From positions 1 through 33,796 of the forward strand of contig JALTGP010000099.1 in NCBI GenBank assembly GCA_027076905.1: 33,796 nucleotides of DNA, in the 5' to 3' direction. Each line of letters opens with the position of its first letter. The first letter of the stretch is position 1. The translations under genes and the position numbers were made by a program. The DNA is from Campylobacteraceae bacterium. Its GTDB lineage: Bacteria > Campylobacterota > Campylobacteria > Campylobacterales > Sulfurovaceae. The notes beneath the pieces are model-generated. The model was not told the DNA's origin, did not search any database, and saw nothing but the letters and a program-made list of their open reading frames with translations. Below, piece by piece: positions 24,977 through 33,796 of the stretch.

Positions 24977-26183
24977 TGGAGTTGTCAACATAGGGTAATT
25001 CTAGTGCATCTATATGAATTATAGCTGAATTCCCTGCTATGCCCTGTAATGCACCATACATTTCGGTTGTATTTTGAAGCACTGCATCAATAGTTTTTTC
25101 ACGACGCTTCCAAGATGCCATAAGTGAACGCTTCTCTTTATCCAACTCCTCTTTCATCTTTATAAATCCATCCACAATAGCTGTCATCTGCATTGAAAAC
25201 TCATTTCCTGTCATATAACTATAAAGAAGGCTCATTTTATCGGTTCGATTCTCCTCTTTTCTAATACTCTGTTGCAACCTAATCAATGACTCTCGAAGTA
25301 AAGAGACCGAACCTTTAAACTCATCTAAAGTACAAACCCAAATACCATCAACAAAACCCATGCGTTTCATTTCACGAGGATAGACCGAAGTAACCAAAAC
25401 ACCAATATCTGCATTTACTTTTAGCATATCTTGTTTTAGTTTACTTATCCATGCTTCCGACCATGCTTTTGTATTTTTTGATTCATAACAGATAATTCCA
25501 CAATTTTGAGTCTCTCTAGTATGTACAGTCTGTATACAGTCTGCTCCAAATGCCCCTTTTTTAACCTCTTCTATATAATCAAAAGGAAACTGAGACGACA
25601 ACCAAGACTCAATAGCTACTTCCAACGCCTCGCCTTGGAGTTGCATCGACCCCTGTTCTGCTTTTCGTTGTGCATTATCAAGCTCACGTTTTATCTGCTC
25701 TAGTTGTTCATCTTTGGCTTTCATTTTGAGCTCATTTTGAGCTTCTAATGCTTTTAAAATCTTCTCCTTTTCTAAGTGTAACTCTTTACTCAATGCCAAC
25801 TGAGCTTCTACTTTTGCTTTAGATTCAATCTCCTCTTTCTCGCGTTTTAACTTCTCTATCTCTATTTTAGAGTTATTTAGCTCTTTAACCTGTTCTGATT
25901 TTTCATTTAACTCTTTTTGAAGTAGACCCATAGATTCACTCTGTTCTAAAAGCAACTCTTTTTTAAGTTCATTATAAAGTTTCTGTTTCTCACGCTTAAC
26001 CTGCTCTTTGGTTGCTTTTTTCAAACTTTCTTCAAACTTCTCTTCTTGGGTTTGAAGCATCTCAAATTGTTTTGCTAATGCCTCTTCTCTTTTTTTATTC
26101 TCTTTTTCCAGTTGATGATATAAAATTTTATTAACATCTATTTGGGTTTGACAACTTGGGCATTTTATGCTACTTTTTGACAT
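24969..26183 (-). CDS. DUF2130 protein, predicted PD-(D/E)xK nuclease with coiled coil
   Basis: This 404-residue cytoplasmic protein has CPSC (Cys8, Cys11) at the N-terminus, half of a zinc-ribbon. A long Glu/Lys-rich coiled coil follows (about 25-195). The globular domain (about 195-330) has GAFGADCIQ with an Asp and CYESKNTKAW with E-x-K, spaced as in PD-(D/E)xK nucleases. The family is annotated DUF2130 and is comparable in layout to RmuC. A role in DNA metabolism is likely but not demonstrated by anything here. It lies between pbpC and the alpha-2-macroglobulin gene on the opposite strand, breaking a pair that is adjacent in other bacteria. Confidence 0.85.
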   Translation of the reverse strand: MSKSSIKCPSCQTQIDVNKILYHQLEKENKKREEALAKQFEMLQTQEEKFEESLKKATKEQVKREKQKLYNELKKELLLEQSESMGLLQKELNEKSEQVKELNNSKIEIEKLKREKEEIESKAKVEAQLALSKELHLEKEKILKALEAQNELKMKAKDEQLEQIKRELDNAQRKAEQGSMQLQGEALEVAIESWLSSQFPFDYIEEVKKGAFGADCIQTVHTRETQNCGIICYESKNTKAWSEAWISKLKQDMLKVNADIGVLVTSVYPREMKRMGFVDGIWVCTLDEFKGSVSLLRESLIRLQQSIRKEENRTDKMSLLYSYMTGNEFSMQMTAIVDGFIKMKEELDKEKRSLMASWKRREKTIDAVLQNTTEMYGALQGIAGNSAIIHIDALELPYVDNSTT

Positions 26184-26297
26184 TTTAGCTTTCCTTATGA
26201 TTTTTTATCTGAATTGTACTTTATTTAAGTTGTTATTATCCTATAACCCTCAAGTTTCAAAAATATCACAAAAAGACACATTTTTATGATACTTTTA

Positions 26298-26306
26298 TGG
26301 TAAAAT
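26298..26306 (+). promoter_or_regulatory. Extended -10 for the alpha-2-macroglobulin gene
   Basis: TGGTAAAAT fits TGnTAnAAT. The predicted start near 26313 leaves about 12 nt before the ATG at 26325 and almost nothing before the GTG at 26316, favouring the ATG. Confidence 0.4.
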
Positions 26307-26324
26307 AAATAAAAAGTGATTATC

Positions 26325-29300
26325 ATGAAAAAATATCTCCTTCCTTTTGTTTTCACCTCGCTCCTTTTGGCTAATCCTACTGATAAACCTACTACACCTA
26401 AACCTATCCCAATAAATGATACTTTTTTATTGAAGAGTAAAACGGCTGTTTTTGATAACTCTATCTCCTATACGCATCAACCACTTCTTGATTGTGTACC
26501 ACAGATTTCGGCTGTTTATCGGGTGGAATCGGAAAAAGAGATTAAGGTGATTCCAAAAGAGGCTCTGCGTAGTGGTACGACGTATAGTTGTAAACATAAA
26601 GAGGTTCGTTTAAGTTTTACCACGGAGGCTTTGAGGGTAGAGGATGCTCGTTATCTTGCATCTGAAAAGCTTTTGAGGTTGAGCTTTTCTAATACCATTG
26701 ATAAGAAAAATTTGAAAAATGCTCTGGTGTTGCAAAAAATTGATAAACTCTCTACCACAAATTTGAAATACTCTATGCTTCAAAGTGATGGTAAAGATAT
26801 GATTTTAAAGATTAATGAACCTGTGAAAAACAGTACGATTGTTTTAAAGATTGGTAAAAAAGTACTTACTACTTATGGTAAGAGTATTGAGAACGTTTTT
26901 GAGAAGAGATTTAACCAACAACATAGAGATGAGGTGGTGTTAGATAATGAGAAAAAAGCAATGCTACTTACTGATGCTCCTCAGATGATTCCTCTCTCCA
27001 CGGGTGGGTTTGCACTTCGACTCTTTTTTGAGGATAGTTTTGTGCGTAAAACTGATAAGTATATCGAAATTGAGGGGATTGATAACTTTAGTGTAAATGC
27101 TGATAACTATATCTATCGCTCTTCTCGTAAAAAATATGGTCTATCGGATAAGCCCTACTACTACACAGATATCATCTCTTCGGAGTTCAAACCAAATACT
27201 AGCTACACCGTGACGCTTAAAAAGGGGTTGAGTACCTATAGGGAGCTAAAAGAGGATAAACACTATACCCTAAAGACAGGAGATAGAGCCAAAGGAGTTA
27301 TATTTCAAGGAGATAAACTCTATGTCTCCAATGTAGGTGATTTTGGATTCTCTTCGGTTAATATTGACAATGCCACGATTATTGTAGAGCGTCTTTTGGA
27401 TGATAACTTGCGTTATTTTCTAAATTTTGATGATGCTGATAAATCAAGTACAGAGCGTTATTCAAAAGAGGTTTTGAGTAAAAAAATCAGACTTAGTAAT
27501 CGAAAAAATGAGATTATTAAACAGAAGTTCTCTTTTAAATCTTTGGATAAAAAACTCCCTTTTGGGGTCTATAATATCACTTTACGCTATAGCGAGGTGG
27601 TGAACGAGAAGATAAAAGAACGCTCTGTCTCTAAAGTGATTTTTCTCTCAGACCTAGGAATCTCTGTGAGCCTTGCTAAAAAACAAGCGTTTATTACTGT
27701 GTTGTCTCTTAGTACAGTAAAGCCTGTAGCAGGAGCGACGGTGGAACTTTACTCCAATAATAACGATATATTAGGAACGGTGATGACCAATGATGATGGG
27801 GTTGCCGTTATAGAAAAAGAGAAGTTACTTACTAAAAATCTACTAGATGGTAGTGCTAAAGGGGTGGTGGTAAGAACAAAAGGGGATACCAACTTTTTAC
27901 CTCTAAATAGCCCAACAAATAACCTCTCTCCTTCGGATATTATGGAAAAGAGAGCACGTTTTAAAGCCCATCTCTATTTTCAATCTAAAATAGTACGACC
28001 AAAATCAAGAGTCAATGCCCTTGTTACCGTAAAAGATAGAAACTTTATCTCTGCAAATAAGTTGCCGATTAAATTGGTTTTATATAACCCAAATGGAGAT
28101 GAGGTTCATAATAAAGTATATCATACGGATAGTTATGGATTGATAGATTTTAACTATCAACTAGAGGATGCCGACCAAACAGGTCAATATAGGCTTAAAG
28201 CATGGATAGGAGATGAGTCTATAGGTGGAAAAAGATTTAAAGTCGAAGCGTTTATGCCACCAAAAATAGAAAATCATATCGCTACGAATAAAGATGTTTA
28301 TAGTAATTTAGAGCTTATTGAGTTAAATATTAGCTCGTCATATCTCTTTGGTTCACCTTCATCAGGGCTAGATGGTTCGGTTAAACTCAATGCACGAGCT
28401 GTGGAGTATTTTAATAAAGATTATAAAAACTATAGCTTCTCAAATGCTCAACTTAATAAAGATAACGTACAGTCCTATATTGATTTGGAGGAGGACTTTA
28501 CCCTTGATGAGAAGGGAAAAACCTCTCTGCTACTCTCCTCTAAAGTTACCCAAAAAGTACCCTCTGTGTTAGAGGCGATGATTGGGGTGACGGTGATGGA
28601 TGATTCTCAACCTGTCTCCAATTATAAAAAGATAAAAATCTACCCTTACAAGGCGATGGTAGGACTCTCTATTGATAAAAGTTCATTTGAAAAAGGGCAG
28701 AAACTTACTGGAAAAGCTCTCTTGATTGATCCTATAAGTGGAGAGTTGATTAATCGTAAACTCTATGCTGTTGTCAAAAAGATAAATTGGCAATATGCTT
28801 ATAGTGAGGGTAGATATCATTGGCAAAAAGAGATAAAAACGGTGGGAAGTTTTTCTCTAAACTCCAATGAAGCATTCTCTTATGCTCTTGGAGAGAATGG
28901 GGATTATGTTGTTGAAGTACATGACTATTTTGGTGGTCATTCTAGTTCGGCTACTTTTGATGTGTGGTGGTGGTCATACTCAAATATCTCTCCTAAAAAT
29001 GATTTAAAAACGATTGAGGTAAAGTTTGAAGACAGACTTTATAAAAAGGGAGATGCTATTGAGGTGAGTATCAAATCACCTATCCTAGAGGGTGAGGTCT
29101 TTTTGACACTCGAATCTGACAAAGTGGAACTCTATCGACGTATTAATCTTAAAAAAGGGGTTGCAAAAATTAGCATACCCATTGAGGTGGATATGAAGCG
29201 TGGGTTACACCTTCATGCCATTGCCATTCGTCCTTCGGATAGCCCCTCTAAGTTGATTCCTTTTAGGGCAACTGGCTATAAGTTTGTTAAACCAAATCGT

Positions 29301-32033
29301 GATGAGCATAAGATAAAAATCGAAATAGACGCACCCAAAATTACTAAATCTAAACGGGAATTGAGTCTAAATATCAAGACAGACAGAGCTTCTAAAATTG
29401 TGATAAGTGTGGTAGACAGAGGTATTTTACAGCTAGTAGGACAGAAAAAACCTGAACTGTTTGATTATTTTAATGAGAATGCAGAGAGCAGACTTAGCTA
29501 CTATGACCTCTATGATGAGCTGATGAGCTTTGTGGTAGAGGGAAACCTAATAGATTTTGGGGCAGGGGATATGATGTCTCAAAAGAAAAAACACCTCGCT
29601 CCTGATTTGGGAAAACGGATTAAGCCATTTATGATTTGGTCAGGAATTGTTGAGAGTGGTAATGGAGATAAAAATATCACCATAGATATCCCTGAGTTCA
29701 ATGGTAGAGCCTCTATTGTGGCTGTTGCCATCAATTCTGATGGTGTGGGTGTAGCCCAACAAGATATCACTGTGAGAGATGATGTGATGCTAAAGCCATC
29801 TTATCCAAAATATGCACTTGTAGGGGATAAAATAGATGTACCATTACGAATTTTTAATACCACCAAAGAGCCAAAAGTAGTGTTACTCTCCTCAACGCTC
29901 TCTGATAATCTATCTTTTGTTTTAAGCGAAAAAAATGTGACGATTGCCCCAAATAGCTCACAGCTTATCAAAGCTTTTTTGGAGGCTAAAAAGATAGGAA
30001 AGGGTGAGATTATTCTTGTTGCCAACTATGCAAATGAGACCATTACTAAAAGTGTAGAGTTGCCTATCTATTCACCTTACGCCCTATCTACACATACCTT
30101 TAAAGGGATTTCAAATCAGAGTAAAACCTTTGCCTCTCCAAAAGAGTATATTGATTCAAAAGTGATGATAACACTTTCTGATAATTTAATTGGAGCATTG
30201 CGTGATGACCTAAATTACTTGGTACAGTACCCATATGGGTGTGCCGAACAGACCAGTTCAAAACTCTCTGCGATGCACTATGCCAAACCGTTTTTACAAA
30301 AAGATGAGCTGTTGCTAGACAGTCAAAACTTTATCCGACAAGGGATAAAAAAACTCCAAAGTATGCAGAACTACTATGGAGAGTTTAACTACTGGAGAGG
30401 GGGAGATTATGTTCACCCTTATGCATCACTCTATGCATCGCAAACTCTGCTTGAACTAAAACGTGATGGGGTGGAGATTAAAAAGAGTTTTATTAAAAAT
30501 ATTATAAAAATGCTTGAATCTGTATCTAGTGCAAGTGGGAATTATGAGGCTAAATACACCAGTTCACAACGGGTCTATGCAGGTTTTATTCTATCCGAAC
30601 ATAAAAGTTTGAGCGATAGCACGGCAAATATGCTGTATGAAAAAGGGATGTACAAAGGGGATTTGGTTTCAAAGCTTTATATGTCAGCAATTTTAAAAAG
30701 AGAAGGAAAAACTGAAGATGCGACCAAACTCTATAAGAGCATAAATTACACATTAGGCGATTATGCGACAAAAAGTTATAAGAGTAGCAGAGGCAGTTTT
30801 GGTGCAACCAATCGGGATATGTTTATCCATTTTATGATTAAAACAGCATACTTTGGCAAAGATGTCAATGATTTGGTCCTCGTACAAAAAGAGTTCCCAA
30901 ATCTATACTCCACACAGACCAAAGCCGTGGCACTCAAAGCCATTAGCACTTATCTTGGTAAACCAAAAAGCTCAAAGCTAGATGTCAATATCAAAATAAA
31001 TAGTCAAAATGAGAACTATACTAAGTCCACTACCATTATGTTAGATAGATTGACAAGTGATACCATTACTCTGATTCCAAATAGCTCATCAATGAGTTAC
31101 TCTATTGAACTAATAAAACATCTGCCTAAAGTAATTAAGAATAAAATAGTATTGACCAAAGAGTTAAGTATTGCACGTCAGTTTATCAATGAAGATGGTA
31201 AAAATATTGATATCCAAAACTTGATACAGGGTGAAAAAATATACTCAAAAGTAAAAATTGTCAACAACGGAGAGATAGACAATGTGGTGGTAAGCCAACG
31301 TGTCCCTGCATGTCTTTCTATTGTCAATAATCGTATCAAAAATCAAAAAGCAAAATACAGAGATGTTAATATTAACCAAGAGAACAAAGAGATTCGAGAT
31401 GATAGGGTACTGAACTTCATCAATCTATCTAAAAAAACTATCTTTAGCAAAGAGGAGAATCGAACTATAACCATACCAAATACGGGCATTATCTACACTC
31501 CGTTTATGGTCACAAGCCAAGGAGAGTGCCAACTCCCTGCTGTTATCACTGAAGCTATGTATGACACACGAACCTATGACTACGCCAAAGAGGCAAATAA
31601 AATTATGGTCTATGAGGGAAATGCAACAACCCAAAAAGCCCCAACTATCAAAAAAAGTATAAGTTTTGAAGATGAGGCAAAAGCATTAGTAGACGCACTT
31701 TATAAAAAAGAGATGACATCAAACAATCCCAAGGATTTTATCTCTTTTTTCCACTATCCTATAAAGGTCTATTACCGAACTAAAAATGCTTCTAAAAAGA
31801 TGATTTTAAAAGACAAAAGAAACTATTTTAGAGATTGGAAAAAACGTGACTACTCAAATATAAAATTGGAAATAATTAGCAGTAAAGATGATGAGGTAGC
31901 CAAAGTCAAAATAGTATTTAACTATCTGCTAGACAATGGTAAAAAAGAGTTAAAAGGGGTGAGCAGACACCTTCTAACAGTTAAAAAGATTGATGGGGAG
32001 GTTTTGATTAGTGCTATTGAATTGGTTAAGTGA
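26325..32033 (+). CDS. Bacterial alpha-2-macroglobulin with thioester and C-terminal NTF2-like domain
   Basis: This 1902-residue periplasmic protein is of the bacterial alpha-2-macroglobulin family (YfhM-like), thought to trap proteases and protect cells when murein is breached. The signal peptide MKKYLLPFVFTSLLLA has no lipobox Cys, unlike lipoprotein YfhM. MG-type beta domains fill the first 1100 residues, including FMPPKIENHI and LVTVKDRNFISANKLP. SKIVISVVDRGILQL and the segment around FNGRASIVAVAI precede the thioester domain. The thioester motif is YPYGCAEQTSS, with Cys1306 and Gln1309. The helical thioester domain follows, with GGDYVHPYASLYASQTL. Residues from about 1780 to the end (DEAKALVDALYKKEM through LLTVKKIDGEVLISAIE) look like an NTF2/SnoaL-type domain and make the protein longer than YfhM (about 1650). 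ATG 26325 is preferred over GTG 26316. Confidence 0.9.
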   Translation: MKKYLLPFVFTSLLLANPTDKPTTPKPIPINDTFLLKSKTAVFDNSISYTHQPLLDCVPQISAVYRVESEKEIKVIPKEALRSGTTYSCKHKEVRLSFTTEALRVEDARYLASEKLLRLSFSNTIDKKNLKNALVLQKIDKLSTTNLKYSMLQSDGKDMILKINEPVKNSTIVLKIGKKVLTTYGKSIENVFEKRFNQQHRDEVVLDNEKKAMLLTDAPQMIPLSTGGFALRLFFEDSFVRKTDKYIEIEGIDNFSVNADNYIYRSSRKKYGLSDKPYYYTDIISSEFKPNTSYTVTLKKGLSTYRELKEDKHYTLKTGDRAKGVIFQGDKLYVSNVGDFGFSSVNIDNATIIVERLLDDNLRYFLNFDDADKSSTERYSKEVLSKKIRLSNRKNEIIKQKFSFKSLDKKLPFGVYNITLRYSEVVNEKIKERSVSKVIFLSDLGISVSLAKKQAFITVLSLSTVKPVAGATVELYSNNNDILGTVMTNDDGVAVIEKEKLLTKNLLDGSAKGVVVRTKGDTNFLPLNSPTNNLSPSDIMEKRARFKAHLYFQSKIVRPKSRVNALVTVKDRNFISANKLPIKLVLYNPNGDEVHNKVYHTDSYGLIDFNYQLEDADQTGQYRLKAWIGDESIGGKRFKVEAFMPPKIENHIATNKDVYSNLELIELNISSSYLFGSPSSGLDGSVKLNARAVEYFNKDYKNYSFSNAQLNKDNVQSYIDLEEDFTLDEKGKTSLLLSSKVTQKVPSVLEAMIGVTVMDDSQPVSNYKKIKIYPYKAMVGLSIDKSSFEKGQKLTGKALLIDPISGELINRKLYAVVKKINWQYAYSEGRYHWQKEIKTVGSFSLNSNEAFSYALGENGDYVVEVHDYFGGHSSSATFDVWWWSYSNISPKNDLKTIEVKFEDRLYKKGDAIEVSIKSPILEGEVFLTLESDKVELYRRINLKKGVAKISIPIEVDMKRGLHLHAIAIRPSDSPSKLIPFRATGYKFVKPNRDEHKIKIEIDAPKITKSKRELSLNIKTDRASKIVISVVDRGILQLVGQKKPELFDYFNENAESRLSYYDLYDELMSFVVEGNLIDFGAGDMMSQKKKHLAPDLGKRIKPFMIWSGIVESGNGDKNITIDIPEFNGRASIVAVAINSDGVGVAQQDITVRDDVMLKPSYPKYALVGDKIDVPLRIFNTTKEPKVVLLSSTLSDNLSFVLSEKNVTIAPNSSQLIKAFLEAKKIGKGEIILVANYANETITKSVELPIYSPYALSTHTFKGISNQSKTFASPKEYIDSKVMITLSDNLIGALRDDLNYLVQYPYGCAEQTSSKLSAMHYAKPFLQKDELLLDSQNFIRQGIKKLQSMQNYYGEFNYWRGGDYVHPYASLYASQTLLELKRDGVEIKKSFIKNIIKMLESVSSASGNYEAKYTSSQRVYAGFILSEHKSLSDSTANMLYEKGMYKGDLVSKLYMSAILKREGKTEDATKLYKSINYTLGDYATKSYKSSRGSFGATNRDMFIHFMIKTAYFGKDVNDLVLVQKEFPNLYSTQTKAVALKAISTYLGKPKSSKLDVNIKINSQNENYTKSTTIMLDRLTSDTITLIPNSSSMSYSIELIKHLPKVIKNKIVLTKELSIARQFINEDGKNIDIQNLIQGEKIYSKVKIVNNGEIDNVVVSQRVPACLSIVNNRIKNQKAKYRDVNINQENKEIRDDRVLNFINLSKKTIFSKEENRTITIPNTGIIYTPFMVTSQGECQLPAVITEAMYDTRTYDYAKEANKIMVYEGNATTQKAPTIKKSISFEDEAKALVDALYKKEMTSNNPKDFISFFHYPIKVYYRTKNASKKMILKDKRNYFRDWKKRDYSNIKLEIISSKDDEVAKVKIVFNYLLDNGKKELKGVSRHLLTVKKIDGEVLISAIELVK

Positions 32034-32063
32034 TATGTGAACCAGCTCTATTTTAAAAAATAT

Positions 32064-32095
32064 GTAGGTCGGGTTGGGCATCCGTTCATCCTGAC
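32064..32095 (+). repeat. REP-like hairpin with GTAG head (degenerate)
   Basis: GTAG (32064-32067) is followed by GTCGGG, which can pair with CCTGAC (32090-32095) using one G-U pair. The GTAG-plus-hairpin layout is that of REP sequences moved by REP-associated tyrosine transposases. Only one worn copy is seen here. Confidence 0.35.
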
Positions 32096-32153
32096 ATCAA
32101 TTGGCACTTATTTAATTTGCATTCCTTAGCCTTAATAGATTAAATATACTATT

Positions 32154-32160
32154 GTATACT
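32154..32160 (+). promoter_or_regulatory. Possible -10 for the YmdB-family gene
   Basis: TATACT at 32155-32160, with a second TATACT at 32145-32150. The start near 32167 would leave about 25 nt before the GTG, including AAGGAG. Confidence 0.35.
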
Positions 32161-32191
32161 TTTAAAATTTTTTAAGCGTCAAGGAGTATTG

Positions 32192-33007
32192 GTGAAAGTA
32201 GCACTTATAGGGGATACGGTAGGAAAACCCGGGCGTGATATTATTGGGAAGTATTTAGCTAAAATAAAAGCAGAACATAAGATTGATTTTGTAGTGGCAA
32301 ACTATGAAAATGCTTCACATGGTTTTGGTCTGACGCGTAAAAATTGTGATGAGCTTTTGGGCTATGGGATAGATGTGATGACGGGAGGAAACCACTCTTG
32401 GGATAAAAAAGAGGTGTTTGAACTTTATGATACTCATCCTTTGATACGTCCGATAAATCTGCCTGATGATGGTGTCGGAGAGGGGATAATTATAGTAAAT
32501 CTATTGGGGCATAAGGTGGCTGTTTTGAATGTGATGGGGAACTATACCATGCCGATGGCTGATAATCCTTTTATTAAGATAGACCGTGCTGTTTGTGAGT
32601 TAAAAGAGCAGGGGATTACGCATATTATTGTAGATGTTCATGCCGAGGCAACCAGTGAAAAATTGGCGATGATGCACATTTTAAAAGAGCGAGTTTCGGC
32701 TATTTTTGGTACTCATACCCATGTGGGGACAGATGATTTGATGGTAGTTGATGGATGCTGTTATGTGACAGATATTGGGCTTACGGGGTGTCGTGATGGG
32801 GTGATTGGGATGGATAAAAAGATTCCCATTCAGCGTTTTATGACCAGTGTTGGGGGGCATTTTGATATTTCAAAAAAGTGTAAAACTATTTTACAGATGG
32901 TTATTTTTGAGTTGAATAGTGAGGGGAGGTCTACCTCTGCTTACAAACTAAAGATATATGGAAATGGTCAGATTGTGAAAACAGAGGGGATTGTGGAACA
33001 CTATTGA
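32192..33007 (+). CDS. YmdB-family metallophosphoesterase (TIGR00282)
   Basis: This 271-residue calcineurin-like phosphoesterase is of the YmdB family, whose Bacillus member hydrolyses cyclic nucleotides (2',3'-cAMP) and affects biofilm choice. Metal-binding motifs are complete: IGDTVGKPGRD, NYENASHG, GGNHSWDKKE, VDVHAEATSEK and FGTHTHVGTDD. I place the start at GTG 32192 because AAGGAG (32181-32186) is five bases upstream. The TTG codon just before it would be only two bases from that site. It lies alone between the alpha-2-macroglobulin gene and leuD, each of which has its own promoter signals. Confidence 0.92.
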   Translation: MKVALIGDTVGKPGRDIIGKYLAKIKAEHKIDFVVANYENASHGFGLTRKNCDELLGYGIDVMTGGNHSWDKKEVFELYDTHPLIRPINLPDDGVGEGIIIVNLLGHKVAVLNVMGNYTMPMADNPFIKIDRAVCELKEQGITHIIVDVHAEATSEKLAMMHILKERVSAIFGTHTHVGTDDLMVVDGCCYVTDIGLTGCRDGVIGMDKKIPIQRFMTSVGGHFDISKKCKTILQMVIFELNSEGRSTSAYKLKIYGNGQIVKTEGIVEHY

Positions 33008-33027
33008 TACATTATTCACATATGGTA

Positions 33028-33055
33028 TTGTATTTAAACGCATTTTGGCTATAAT
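33028..33055 (+). promoter_or_regulatory. Promoter for leuD-leuB
   Basis: TTGTAT (33028-33033), a 16-bp spacer and TATAAT (33050-33055) preceded by TTTTGGC. The expected start near 33062 leaves a 23-nt leader with AAAGGA (33073-33078). Confidence 0.5.
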
Positions 33056-33084
33056 TTCAAGATTTTTTACATAAAGGATAGCCG

Positions 33085-33585
33085 TTGCAAGGTAAAGTTT
33101 GGAAGTTTGGTGATAACATAGATACCGATTTAATTATCGCTGCGAGATACCTAAATACAAGTGAGCCAAGTGAGTTGGCAAAGTATGTGATGGAAGATGC
33201 AGACCCTGAGTTTGTAGCAAAGATGAGTGTTGGTGACATTATCGTTGCAGGTGAAAATTTTGGTTGTGGTTCTAGCCGTGAACACGCACCTATTGCACTA
33301 AAATCAGCAGGTGTTTCTGCTGTAATTGCCCCTACATTTGCTAGGATTTTTTATAGAAATGCTTTCAATATGGGATTGCCTATTTTTGAGCTTGAAGAGT
33401 CGGCAGAGATAGATGAAGGTGATACTGTAAAAGTAGATATGGAGAAGGGTGAAGTGATTAATATCTCACAAGCTAAAACCTATAAATTTACACCGATTCC
33501 TGATTTTATGCAAGAGTTGGTGGATGCAGGTGGACTGATTGAGTTTGCCAAGAAAGAGATAGCAGACAAAGCGAATAGTAAATAG
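33085..33585 (+). CDS. leuD: 3-isopropylmalate dehydratase, small subunit
   Basis: LeuD is the swivel-domain subunit that, with the iron-sulfur LeuC, isomerises 2- to 3-isopropylmalate in leucine synthesis. The 166 residues include [33 protein letters not shown] (the substrate-binding loop of the family) and [15 protein letters not shown]. This is the short form of about 165 residues found in archaea and many Campylobacterota. The start codon is TTG, six bases after AAAGGA. leuB follows after 15 bp. leuC is not in the window. Confidence 0.96.
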   Translation: MQGKVWKFGDNIDTDLIIAARYLNTSEPSELAKYVMEDADPEFVAKMSVGDIIVAGENFGCGSSREHAPIALKSAGVSAVIAPTFARIFYRNAFNMGLPIFELEESAEIDEGDTVKVDMEKGEVINISQAKTYKFTPIPDFMQELVDAGGLIEFAKKEIADKANSK

Positions 33586-33600
33586 TAAGGGGTGGTTATA

Positions 33601-33796
33601 ATGGGAAGAAATTATAAAATTGGTGTAATAAAAGGCGATGGAATTGGTCCAGAGATTATAGATGAAGCGGTTAAAGTTCTTGATGCACTTTCTGCTAATC
33701 TTGGCTTTAATTTAGAGTATCATGAGATGCTTATGGGTGGCTCTGCTATTGATGAGACGGGTGTTCCTTTGCCTGATGAGACAATACAGGGTGTAA
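33601..33796 (+). CDS. leuB: 3-isopropylmalate dehydrogenase, N-terminal fragment
   Basis: The first 65 codons of LeuB, which oxidises and decarboxylates 3-isopropylmalate in leucine synthesis. The N-terminus reads KIGVIKGDGIGPEIIDEAVK, the conserved start of isocitrate/isopropylmalate dehydrogenases, followed by MLMGGSAIDETGVPLPDE, where the GGxAID pattern points to LeuB instead of isocitrate dehydrogenase. AAGGGGTGG lies before the ATG, and the gene leaves the window on the right. It is in one operon with leuD. Confidence 0.93.
   Translation, partial: MGRNYKIGVIKGDGIGPEIIDEAVKVLDALSANLGFNLEYHEMLMGGSAIDETGVPLPDETIQGV

Overview
The window is AT-rich, densely packed bacterial chromosome. The gene families suggest a Campylobacterota (epsilonproteobacterial) species of the Sulfurovum/Sulfurimonas type. 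The signs are a rho-murI pair, HQWRQPL-type 7TM-DISM histidine kinases, KDO synthesis (Gram-negative), short-spaced AAGGA ribosome sites, and promoters with a strong TATAAT but weak -35 boxes. Taxonomy is inferred from gene content, not from a marker search. No tRNA, rRNA, CRISPR array, prophage or complete insertion sequence was seen, and no gap without a gene exceeds 300 bases.

Layout. Positions 1-176 hold the 3' end of guaB. Positions 193-3677 (minus) hold a two-gene cell-surface operon: a small outer-membrane barrel followed by a 982-residue lipoprotein with tandem Ig-like domains. Positions 3897-10812 (plus) are the most interesting region. A Na+/solute symporter, AnmK, AmgK and MurU (murein-sugar salvage to UDP-MurNAc) run directly into a 7TM-DISM sensor kinase and an OmpR-type response regulator. 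A second, degenerate regulator with Glu at the phosphorylation site follows at 10984-11646, preceded by a short leader ORF.

Positions 11636-12901 hold a Cof-type HAD phosphatase (minus) and a small membrane protein (plus). Positions 12985-16043 hold rho, murI and an exported protein with a possibly leaderless mRNA. Positions 16040-17253 (minus) hold a YebC-family regulator and a CoA-binding protein, divergent from the coupled ilvA, Ppx/GppA and kdsA genes (17308-20248) across a symmetric promoter. A palindromic MITE/REP-like element starts right after the kdsA stop codon. It forms the last codons of the facing MORN-repeat gene. Upstream of that gene on the minus strand is an AsmA-like protein that appears to start at an AUA codon.

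Positions 22241-32033 hold a small exported protein, penicillin-binding protein 1C, a DUF2130 nuclease-like gene on the opposite strand, and a 1902-residue thioester alpha-2-macroglobulin with an extra C-terminal NTF2-like domain. The end of the window holds a YmdB-family phosphodiesterase, leuD and the start of leuB.

Taken together, much of the window concerns the cell envelope: murein precursor supply (MurI, AmgK-MurU), murein assembly and defence (PBP1C, alpha-2-macroglobulin), LPS (KdsA) and surface lipoproteins. The best candidate for an undescribed system is the murein-sugar salvage operon with its own two-component system and a phosphomimetic second regulator.
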